A DNA stretch of 64,000 nucleotides from Talaromyces rugulosus (taxonomy: Eukaryota; Ascomycota; Eurotiomycetes; Eurotiales; Trichocomaceae). The stretch lies in the NCBI RefSeq assembly GCF_013368755.1, contig NC_049561.1, forward strand, positions 6,634,001-6,698,000. The letters are read 5' to 3'. Numbering within the stretch: the first letter of the stretch is position 1; the number at the start of each line of letters is the position of its first letter. The translations under genes were made by a program, and so were the position numbers. Below the pieces are notes generated by a model, which did no database searches, had not been told where the DNA came from, and was given only the letters and a program-made list of their open reading frames with translations. Below, piece after piece: positions 11,326 through 21,900 of this stretch.

Positions 11326-12260
11326 ATGGACGACGGCGTACGTCCTAGTCAGATAGAATTTGATCGAGTGTTGCGCAAAAGTTATGAGGAATGGTCTTCC
11401 TACAGCAAAGCTGCTAATTCTACCTCGTTACTACCATATCATTGCATCGACCTGACATCCCTTCTCGGACGCTCACCCTCATTTCTTGGCCATGGATTAA
11501 TGTCCGATAACAAACCCTTTTTATTCGCGTGTGAAGAAAGGGAATCTCAAGGGAAATACGGCCTTTTGGTAAAAGGTCATTCGACCTGGAGTACCTCTAA
11601 TGGAACATGTAACACGGAGCCCAAGACAATTCCCTCGCAGAGTCTATTACTAGCCATTTCCGATCCTTTGAAGGTTCTTTTTTTTTTGGAGAATAGTCCC
11701 CTGGCTGAATGGCCGGGGGTTGAAGGGGTGTCTACAAAAGGCAGGGATAATTATATTGCAGTTTTGTTTCTTGCATGGGCCTATATCTTATCAGCTCAGT
11801 GGGTTGAATTACTCGGTCGTTCTCCGGCACATATCTGCAGACAGCGATATATGGAGGGAAAAACCAGGTCATACCCTTACCGGATTCGATATTGGATATG
11901 AAACGAGTGAAGTCGAGGCTCGTTGGTGGGAAGCCGTTTTATCCTTTTGTTGGGACGCGACAACAGATTATAACGGCAGGACATACTTTTCTCGATGGTC
12001 TGTCACTGCTTTTGACAAGCAATCTTTGAACGGAAAGGGACTTTTCATGCTGGTAGTCTAGAAGCCCCGTCATCTCGCGTTGCCTTTGAGTATATCGCTC
12101 GGTTTTGTGAATTTCATGGCCTCTATGACCAGTGTTTTGCTGCACTGGCTGCAGCACTCTACATTCCGTCATTGAGCTGGGATATTACCAGCAACGATGT
12201 GACTTCTTCTCCCATCCCGATGGCAGAGCGAGTAGATGAAAGCCCGCCCTCTACTCGGTA
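11326..12260 (+). pseudogene. Broken conserved fungal hypothetical gene
   Basis: Coding-like sequence runs in one frame from the ATG at 11326 to about 11840 (includes DNYIAVLFLAWAYILSAQWV). It then shifts frame to about 12045 (DIWREKPGHTLTGFDIGY, SEVEARWWEAVLSF, YFSRWSV) and returns to the first frame up to the stop at 12258-12260 (SSRVAFEYIARFCEFHGLYD, CFAALAAALYIPSL). No intron with acceptable splice signals explains either break, so I read them as two compensating small indels. The pieces look like one family of uncharacterised proteins common near fungal metabolite genes; I do not know its function. Alternatives are assembly errors or an unusual splicing pattern. The neighbouring ABC transporter is intact. 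Confidence 0.55.
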
Positions 12261-12813
12261 GGCCTGGGCTCGACTGGAGTGTCTCATGCTGCAAGACAAA
12301 AGACAATTGTTCTATTCCCTCAACAATTCAAGTCTTGACAACACAAATATGGGCGCCGATCCGTAGGTGATTGGCCGAGACTCGAGAGACGAGTCGCTAA
12401 AATGCAGCGGCGCCGTTTAATATTGACTAGCGCGGGATAGGAGGGAAGAGACCCCTTTTCGGGCGAATCTCAGATCACCCGGTGCTCTTGTCTGCGTGGG
12501 TGACGCGTTTTTCCTGGACATGATAGAGATGAAGAGAGTGTTGACAAGTAAGTTATGCATTAACTGTAAACAATAAATAATCAAGGGAATACGTTGTAGT
12601 GTTTGTGTAGACTGTTGACAAGCCCGTGCTGGCGGCGCCTTCCCCGTTAGCGGCCCAGCGTCTCCACCCGTTCCTTTTACTTCTCGACCGCGCGCGCCAT
12701 GGTTTCTGTCTGTTTTCTTCCCCGGTCTCGCTTTCTGCTTCCAATCCTGGTTTTCTCTCCAGATCACTGTCTCCTCTTCTCTTCGCTTACCAGTCTCTGA
12801 ATTCCTCGCCAAA
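12261..12813 (+). promoter_or_regulatory. Beta-tubulin promoter and leader
   Basis: The last 150 bases before the tubulin ATG are strongly pyrimidine-rich (runs of C and T from about 12640), as in many highly expressed fungal genes. No gene is seen here. Confidence 0.45.
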
Positions 12814-14605
12814 ATGCGTGAAATCGTGCGTTTCCCCCTCTGCCCGCGACCGGGCGTGCCAGCATAAACACCCCCATTGTGCGATGTACCGTTCGCACAC
12901 CGCTAATCACTTTGGCTCGACAGGTCCACATCCAAACCGGCCAGTGTGTAAGTATTATTATCTGAAAAGACGCGGTGGATTGGAAAACTAATACCTTGCT
13001 CAAGGGTAACCAAATTGGTTCCGCTTTCTGGTAAGTTGTTGGTATAAACATTATTTGTGGGGTCTTTCTGGCTAACGGGCAACAGGCAAAACATCTCCGG
13101 CGAACATGGCCTCGACGGCGAGGGTGTGTAAGTATCGTGTCTTCGCTCGCTTCTATATTTGCGGTGACCTGAAAATCCTTTGAATAGGTACAATGGTACC
13201 TCTGATTTGCAATTGGAGCGTATGAACGTGTACTACAACGAGGTTTGTTTACCCCAGATTGAACCCATAGACCCAATTGTCAGCTTGCTAAAATTGTAAA
13301 CGTGACTAGGTCAACAAGAGAAAATACGTTCCTCGCGCCGTCCTCGTCGATCTCGAGCCCGGTACCATGGATGCCATCCGCGCTGGTCCTTTCGGCGGCC
13401 TCTTCCGCCCTGACAACTTTGTGTTCGGTCAGGCTGGTGCCGGTAACAACTGGGCCAAGGGTCACTACACTGAGGGTGCCGAGCTGGTTGACCAGGTCAT
13501 TGACGTGGTTCGCCGCGAGGCTGAGAGCTGTGACTGCCTGCAGGGTTTCCAGGTCACTCACTCGCTCGGAGGTGGTACTGGTTCTGGTATGGGCACTTTG
13601 CTGCTGTCCAAGATCCGCGAGGAATTCCCAGACCGTATGATGGCTACCTTCTCTGTTGTTCCCTCGCCAAAGGTGTCTGACACCGTTGTCGAGCCATACA
13701 ATGCCACCCTGTCCGTGCACCAGCTGGTCGAACACTCTGACGAGACCTTCTGCATTGATAACGAGGCATGTTATCCGACTAATCTCCTGTCATCACCTAC
13801 CAACTAACCGATAATATAGGCTCTTTACGATATCTGCACCCGTACCCTCAAGCTTGGAAGCCCGTCGTACGGTGACCTCAACCACTTGGTTTCCGCTGTC
13901 ATGTCTGGCGTCACTGTCAGTCTGCGCTTCCCCGGCCAGCTCAACTCGGATCTGCGTAAGTTGGCTGTCAACATGGTGCCGTTCCCACGTCTGCACTTCT
14001 TCATGGTCGGCTTTGCGCCGCTCACTGCTCGCGGATCCAACTCGTTCCGCGCTGTCTCTGTGCCTGAGCTTGTGCAACAGATGTTCGATTCCAAGAACAT
14101 GATGGCAGCATCCAACTTCCACAACGGTCGCTTCCTGACCTGCTCGGCCATCTTGTAAGCGACCTTCTTATTTTCCGCTGTGTAGTTACTGTACTAATGT
14201 TGAAACAGCCGTGGCAACGTTTCCATGAAGCAAGTGGAAGACCAAATGTACACTGTCCAGAACAAAAACACCCACTACTTTGTTGAATGGATTCCCCACA
14301 ACGTGCAAACCGCGCTTTGCTCTGTGCCTCCTCGCGGATTGAAGATGTCTGCGACCTTTGTCGGTAACTCGACCTCGATCCAGGAACTGTTCCAGCGTGT
14401 CGGAAACCAGTTCTCTGCCATGTTCCGTCGCAAGGCTTTCTTGCACTGGTACACCGGCGAGGGTATGGACGAGATGGAGTTCACCGAGGCTGAAAGCAAC
14501 ATGAACGATCTTGTGTCTGAGTACCAACAGTACCAGGATGCGTCCGTGTCTGATGAGGAGTACCCCGAGGAGGAAGAGGCTGTTGAGTATGAACAGGAGG
14601 AATAG
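12814..14605 (+). CDS. benA/tubC: Beta-tubulin (benA/tubC type)
   Basis: Eight exons: 12814-12825, 12924-12947, 13005-13030, 13086-13127, 13188-13242, 13310-13765, 13820-14154 and 14209-14605, giving 448 residues, the normal length. [20 protein letters not shown] and the GTP-binding loop [10 protein letters not shown] are clear, and the tail is acidic ([16 protein letters not shown]). It polymerises with alpha-tubulin into microtubules. Positions linked to benzimidazole sensitivity carry the sensitive-type residues: His6, Tyr50, Phe167, Glu198, Phe200. The 5' clustering of tiny exons is typical of fungal beta-tubulin genes. The sixth intron (13766-13819) appears to be GC-AG. Several positions (for example [11 protein letters not shown], and the VNKRKY segment near 54-59) differ from what I expect of the main benA protein, so this may be the tubC-like second copy. 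Confidence 0.97.
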
Positions 14606-16310
14606 ATTCTGGATTTCCTCTTCTCTTCACTTCTTTCTCTTCTCGGACATTTCTGGGATCTAATTTTGGGTACCCTCCGCCCCTTTCACTTTAGTCATTC
14701 GTTTATGGTATATACAAAGTGATGAATGGAATTGAGTTGTTATTCTCGAGGGTTTCTGTGTCCATGATGGCGCTAGGCTAGAACCGGAAAGTTGGCACAT
14801 GCTGACTCTCCCCTGTAACCTTTTCAGTATGGAAATGCTGCTAGACATATTAATAAGTTGGTAATTTTACGTGGTAGGAAATGAGAATTCTCTTCTCAGT
14901 GTATCGAATAAAGGTAGTTTCCAGATGTCATCAATGTTCGGGTTGTGACTGGCATCTCTGGCGCACCAAGAGACATGCAAACATGTCAACGGCTAATGTA
15001 AGGCTATATAGATTCATTGTATATCGACTTTTTTTCACATGCATTACTTGACTACATAATTTCGAAATAGTTCTACAACAAACAGCGTTGAATATCCGAA
15101 ATACTAAAGTACCGTGAGAATGATGGATCGGTATTATTGCCGTCCAAACATCACAAAGGAAAACAGGCTATAATGACTACGACTTGACGTTGCAGCAGAC
15201 AAAGCACAACATGAAGCAACAGGGGGGAACAAAACTGCCAACTTCTTTGTAACTGACACACTGGCAATGTACGAAGCGAGGTGATGTGTACAGTGTCCAG
15301 AGACACCGCACCGCCACGTGTAAGCGGTGAGTCGTGCAAATGGCTATCTCCGAACGCGGCAAAATATGCACGGGGATAACAGCCCGAATAGAAACAATAA
15401 GCAGCCAGTAACTATTGTTGTCTGTATGCCTCTGATCAGAGGCGAGCCAAATGGTGTTGCAGCAAGTTGAGCTGAAGCCGGACCGCACCAAGCCTGAAGC
15501 GGCGGCTGACGGACTGCCTGACTAACAACTCCCGCGCTTGCTCCCAGTCTCTCTCCCCCACGACCGAGACCGCCCAATATCAACCACCGTCGTCTATCTT
15601 GCTGCTCTCTTCCTGCTGCATCCCCAATCCATCGCTCGCGCCTCTCGCCCCCTCTTCCCTCGCCTCGCCTCTCGTCGCGCGACGCTGCTTGCCATCTGGG
15701 AAGACCGCCTCCGGCTCCCCAAGCCACGAAAACTCCCCTCCCACCGACGACCCGACGACCTTCCTCTTCCCCGCCTGTTCTCTCGTGTCGCGGCCTCGTC
15801 TTCCTTGGGCTTCGCCAACCAGCCCACTCGCCCTTCTGTCCATCTCGCCTTTTGCTTGCTTCGGCTTTCACCCCTCTTTATTAGGTCAGTACAAGTCGCC
15901 CCTGCTCTTTTACGCTTGGTCTCTCTGCCCGCCCCTCTTGCAAACCCGCCCCTCGCATGAACAGCTAGAAACCCGACCCGCTCCTGCTCTTGATCCCCTC
16001 GTGCCTAATACCTTTATATTTAGGTACTTGTCAAGCTTGTCTCGTTTTGCTTCTTTCATCACATAATCCAGTCCCATATGATCCAGCCCGGGCATTCCAT
16101 TGTTGCACCACACTTACCCCTCGCCGGAAAAAACACCACCCCCGGTCAATATTAAAATCACTCTTGCTAACCCGACATCGGCGGGCAAAAAACAGAATAG
16201 CAAACACCTCGCGTTAATTGTCCTCTTTCGCAAGTCTTGGTTATCGATTAATCTTTGTTTGTTATTGTTACGGTAGCTTCGCTGGCTGCACAAGGATTGC
16301 CACTTGAAAG
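14606..16310. other. Intergenic: tubulin 3' end and CDC55 promoter
   Basis: The first 500 bases are AT-rich 3' flank. From about 15530 to 16100 the plus strand is extremely pyrimidine-rich (C/T runs), which is the promoter and long leader of the following PP2A subunit gene. Open frames here are compositional artefacts. Confidence 0.5.
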
Positions 16311-18101
16311 ATGGTAGAAGGAGATCCAGGGTCGCCCACCTGGAAATTTACACAGTAGGTCCCGCCCGTTTGCTCTTTACACTCGCGATTGCAATATTTG
16401 GGGTCTTTTCACTGCGGACCCCAAAACAGAAACATCGCATCATAAAGGCGGTGAGACTGACGCGAATATACAGATGCTTTGGGGATAAGGGCGATGTAGA
16501 AGATATTACAGAAGGTAAGGACGATATTCCATCTATCGCTTTGATACCGATCACGCAAAAGTCTTCTTTAAAACTAACGTGGTTGCAGCGGATATCATTT
16601 CAACGGTTGAGTTTGACCACACTGGAAACTATCTAGCCACAGGAGATAAGGGTGGTCGAGTGGTTCTGTTTGAAAGAAATGAGACGGTAATGATGCACCT
16701 TTCCGGGGGGGGGTTTTTTTTGCTGATTGCAGTCTCGCTAATGCTGTCTACCACTAGAAAAAAACGTGCGAGTACAAGTTCCACACTGAATTCCAGTCAC
16801 ATGAGCCCGAGTTCGATTATCTCAAGTCCCTCGAAATCGAAGAGAAGATCAATAAGATCAAATGGTGCAAACGGCAGAATTCATCGCACTTCTTACTGTC
16901 GACTAATGACAAGACGATAAAGCTATGGAAGGTGTTTGATAAGTCTTTGAAGGTCGTTGCCGAGAACAATCTGTCCCATGACCTCACGCCAGCTAGTGTG
17001 CTGGGCGGAGGAGCGACTCGACCTCCCCATCTCTCATTCAAAGATTCCTCGGCGTTGAAGCTGCCACGCATGACACACCACGACACTGTCGTCGCCGCCG
17101 TGCCCCGAAGAACGTATGCAAACGCCCACGCTTACCACATAAACAGCATTTCCGTAAACAGTGATGGGGAGACATTCATCAGCAGTGATGATTTGCGAAT
17201 CAATCTGTGGAATCTCAACATACAGGACCAGAGCTTCAACATTGTGGATATCAAGCCCGCAAACATGGAAGAGCTGACTGAAGTCATCACGGCTTCGGAA
17301 TTCCACCCTCAGAGCTGCAACTGGTTCATGTACGCTAGTTCAAAGGGGACTATCAAGCTAGCGGATATGAGACAGCGCGCTCTTTGCGACCAGCACTCCA
17401 AACGTGAGTTATCTTCCCCCCCAATTTCCCAGGCCTCTCTTAACGCGGTTTTTCCCCTACAGTGTTCGAGCAGGAAGAAGACGCCTCTTCCCGATCCTTC
17501 TTTTCCGAAATCATCTCCTCCATCTCCGACGTGCGATTTTCTAATGATGGCCGCTACATCCTGTCTCGTGACTACCTGACCGTGAAGATCTGGGATGTCA
17601 ACATGGAACGCCAGCCGATCAAGACCATTCCCATCCACGAGCACCTCCGGCCTCGACTCTGCGACACGTACGAAAACGACAGCATTTTCGACAAGTTCGA
17701 AGTCGTGTTCTCCGGCGACGCAGAAAACGTGATGACGGGTAGCTACAACAACAATTTCATGATATACCCCACCGATCCGAGCAGAGAGACGGAGGTGGTC
17801 CTCCAGGCAGACAAGTCGGCTTTCAAGGCGAAGAAAGTTGGCATTCCTACCCCTATCAACAAGAATGGAAAGAAGAACGGGTCCAGGGCCAACAGCCCTG
17901 CTGGCGCAGGCTCTCGCATGAGGAAGGAGACCGACGCAGATCAGATTGATTTCAATAAGAAGATTCTACATATGAGCTGGCACCCCTTTGAAGATAGCAT
18001 TGCCATTGCTGCCACTAACAACGTGAGTCTTTGTGTTTTCCTTTCCCCTTTCGTTCTTCCATACTGATTCTTTGCAGCTCTTTGTCTTTTCCGCATTGTA
18101 A
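16311..18101 (+). CDS. cdc55: PP2A regulatory subunit B (B55/CDC55), WD40 protein
   Basis: Six exons: 16311-16354, 16474-16514, 16589-16686, 16758-17403, 17463-18022 and 18078-18101, giving 470 residues. The product starts [15 protein letters not shown] and has the B55 hallmarks: [20 protein letters not shown] in repeat 1, the [20 protein letters not shown] insert, [11 protein letters not shown] and [16 protein letters not shown], ending LFVFSAL. B55 subunits form a seven-blade propeller that directs the PP2A catalytic core to substrates in mitotic exit, septation and nutrient signalling. Fungal orthologues are CDC55 in yeast and rgb-1 in Neurospora. A short last exon of eight codons including the stop is conserved in style. 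Exons 1 and 2 are small, so the start was placed by the conserved N-terminus. Confidence 0.96.
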
Positions 18102-18977
18102 AGGGAATATACACAATCAAGGTACCCTGATGGCGGTTGGTCTTAATGAGAGAGGATCATACATGGGTTACTTCTACAGCTTGTTATAACCGAAATGCCA
18201 ATCAATTGGTACTCGCAAAACCTCATACTCAAATTGCCTGTAGAAGCGTTCACTTGAATGCTAGACGAGTGTTTGGTGTCTTTTTGGGGGGGTTCTGTTT
18301 TTGTACTCCTCCCGCAATTGTACCCAGATGCCGATTTTTTTTAGCTATGGAACCTTGTATTCTCAATAATAATGAATGTCTCTCCCGGTCTCGAAGACGT
18401 CATCTCTGTAGCACATCGGCTAGTCCCGATTAGGCATGGCTGATCCGACCAATCGCGGCTGCCCCAAAAGCTCCTCCGGAACAGCGATGCTCCGGTTGCC
18501 GAGATCGCCGCCAAGCATTGCCCGAAGCAGCAACAGGATCATACTGCCTCTCTCCACCGCTCTCCGGAGTCGCGCCAACTGTGGTCGCAGGAGATCTCTC
18601 CGGGGCAGAAACCCATTTCGTGTTGTCGCAACTTGCCCTTGTGTCCCTCACTGTGCTACAACTACTTCTCCTATCCAGACGATCTTTCTCCTGGGCACTT
18701 GCTCACGAGATCCCAGTCTTGCTCCCCCCCCTCTTTTCACCTTCCCCTGCAGCAGAGACAGAAACAGCCGCGATGTTTGTGGCAGAACTCTGATCCCGTC
18801 TGGTTCTTGTTTCTTCTTCGAGATCCCACCACACAAAGAAAGCCAATTCACAACTCAAACCCACGAGATCTCGGAACTCGGCTTAGTGCTGTCAATTCCG
18901 GTGAAGATACTGAAGCTCTCACAACAGCCGCAGTCTCTTGAAATCTCCCTTCTCGCTCTGATTTTTTTCATGTTAGC
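18102..18977. other. Intergenic: CDC55 3' flank and SIN3 leader
   Basis: No convincing gene. Pyrimidine-rich sequence from about 18640 to 18780 probably belongs to the SIN3 promoter or 5' leader. Confidence 0.45.
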
Positions 18978-21900
18978 ATGAACCCCTCTGGGAACGACAG
19001 TTGGCACTCCTCTGCAGGAGGCCCGCCATCTCATCCGAACATGGAACAGTCTCGCCCTTTGGGCTCATATGGGTATGTGCTATTGTATTGTGATTTGTTT
19101 TGCTGCAGAAGCTCGAGCAAATTTCGTGTGTAATGTACCCCGGGTTGCTGACCTTGTCGTCATCGGCGTATGCAGGCAAAATCCCCCCCAGCAGGGCCCC
19201 TCGTCACAACCATCCGGACCAGTTCTTCCACCTCCAGCGGGTAAGTTTGGCATTTTCTTTCGATGTGGAAAAATACCATTTTAGGAATTTAAATGAGGCG
19301 ACTTGACTGACTAGCTTGGTTTTGTCGTTCAGGGCCGTTTCATCCCGTCACCCAGTCCTCAGGACACTCGTTACCTGGTCTCGCAGATCTCGCGCAGGGC
19401 GCTGGCGGACCACATCAGCCGTCTCCATATGGACAGCACCCACAGCCTTCGCATGGTGGAGGACACTCGCTACCTGGCATTGGCCAGGCGATGCAACACC
19501 CCTCGCCTCAGCTAAACCGCGATCGCGAACGGGATTCCAGGGAGCGCGAGCTGTTGGAGCGACAGCGGCATGAGGACATGGTACACAGGGATCGCGAACA
19601 ACGTGAGCGTGAAAGAGAACATATTGAACGTCAACAACGCGAGCAGCAGCAGCAGCAGCAGCCGCCGCCGCCGCATCCTGTTCAGAGCCACACTGGCTCG
19701 ATCCCAATTCACCAACCTGTCGCTTCCAAAGTGCCCAACTCTATTCACGGGCCTAATGGGTTGCTCTCCAACATCGGCGGGAATGCCCCTGCGAACCCTT
19801 CACAGAACTCGATACAGTCGAATACCGTTGCGAGCTTGTTTGGTGCTCAGATGCCCCCTCATCAAGAAAATGCTGCTCGGCCGTATATGCAGCACGCCCA
19901 AGCACAACCTTCGCAGGCGATGATAAGCTACAACGGCTCTACACCTGCGTCGATACCGGGCAACGTTGCCGCTCTGGCGCAAGGCCAGCAACCTATTCTC
20001 AACGTAAGCTTGTTTCCATACCTAAAGTCTCTTCGTAAGAAATAAAAGCTAACAGATCGTTCATAGGATGCCCTGAGCTACCTTGACCAGGTCAAAGTGC
20101 GGTTTGTCGACCAACCCGATGTTTACAACCGGTTCTTGGATATCATGAAAGATTTCAAAAGCCAAGCGTAGGAGTCCCTCTATTTTTTATTTGTGCTAGT
20201 GGAAATTTTAACAAAGAATAGAATCGATACACCCGGAGTCATTCAGCGCGTTTCAAATCTGTTCACGGGACATCCCGCCTTGATACAAGGATTCAACACA
20301 TTTCTGCCTCCCGGTTACCGCATCGAGTGCGGGACAGATGACAACCCAAACGCTATTCGTGTGACCACCCCGTCTGGTACAAACACACTTTCCATGGCCA
20401 CTCGCCCCCCTCGTTCGTCTCTTGATTCTGCAGACGAAATGGGGCCTTCTGGAGCACTTGCACCTCCAGCACGGTCCGAATATTATGAACAATCAAGGGG
20501 CGGTTGGCAGCAGCAACCACAACATCCAGGCCAATCAGGAATTGCGGGATCGTATTCTCCCAACAACCGCGTGTTGAACAGTCTTTACGGGCAGCAGGGT
20601 AACCAAAACCAAGCCCAAGAGCATCATTACGAATACCAAAATCAGCAGGAGCAACAAGCTGCTGTTGCCGGTGCAGCTGCTCTTCACCAACAAGAACAAC
20701 GCGGCGTCTCCCAGCTTCAAAGTGCTGCTGCAGCAACGTCTGGTGTGGGCAGACCTTCTCTTATGCAGGCATCTCCTGGTACGGCTTCTGGCAACGGACC
20801 CATGAACAGCTTGGCCGGTGTCGGTGCTGGTGTTTTGCAAGGGCCGCAGGGAGGAGATTTGAACAAGCGCGGTCCGGTTGAATTCAACCATGCCATCAGC
20901 TATGTGAACAAAATAAAGGTGAGACTTCATCATGGCAAGCCACGTCTTGGTTTACTGACCCTTTGTAGAACCGGTTTGCAGGTGCTCCTGAGATTTACAA
21001 ACAATTTCTTGAGATTTTACAAACATACCAACGGGAATCCAAACCGATCCAAGATGTTTATGCCCAGGTTACTCAGCTGTTTCATTCTGCGCCAGACCTG
21101 CTAGAAGACTTTAAACAGTTCCTTCCGGATACTACAGCACAGGCTAAGCAACAACAAGCTCAAGCAGCCCGACAATCTGTGGACGAACCTGTTCCTACTA
21201 GCAGCGTCCGTGGAGAACTGCCGTACCCTCCTTCTGGTGCTGCGACTCAATCGCAGACACCCGGCCGCGACGTGAAAATGCCTCCTCTTGGGCAATTTAA
21301 TGTCAAAGATTCTAGCAAGGACTCCAAAAAGCGCCGAGGTGGTCCCACCACTGGTCTTGGACCGCAGATTGCTGGGCCATCTGTAGACGCTTCCAGAATG
21401 GGTGACGTGCAGTCGAATCGTGCAGGAAGCGTTCAAGGCGGTGGGATGAATAAGGTAAGCTTCTTTGTTTGGGTCGGGGTCTTTGTTTCTTGTTCCACTA
21501 ATAGTTTTTCCGTTTTACAGAGAGCCAAGGTTCATCATACCAAAACAATGCCTACTGACGGGCCGTTGGTTTCCCCAACCTTAGTTCCGGCTCTCCCTGA
21601 GGCTATTCCGCCAACTTACTCACTCGCACCAAACAGTGAAGAATTTGCATTTTTCGACAGAGTGAAGAAGTTTATCGGCAACAAGCAAACCTTTTTGGAA
21701 TTCCTCAAGCTTTGCAACCTGTATTCAACCGATCTTATCGACCGTCACGTGTTGGTCAAAAGAGCGGTTGGGTTTATTGGATCCAACCCGGAACTCATGT
21801 CGTGGTTCAAGCGCTTCATGCATACTGAAGACCCAGAAGACCGTGTCATCGACTTGAAGCCAAAGCAGGAGTCAGGCTCTGTGAACCTAGCTCACTGCCG

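Noticed and set aside
15344..15871. 175-residue minus-strand frame, Arg/Gly-rich
   Set aside because: It is the complement of the pyrimidine-rich CDC55 leader; composition alone keeps it open.
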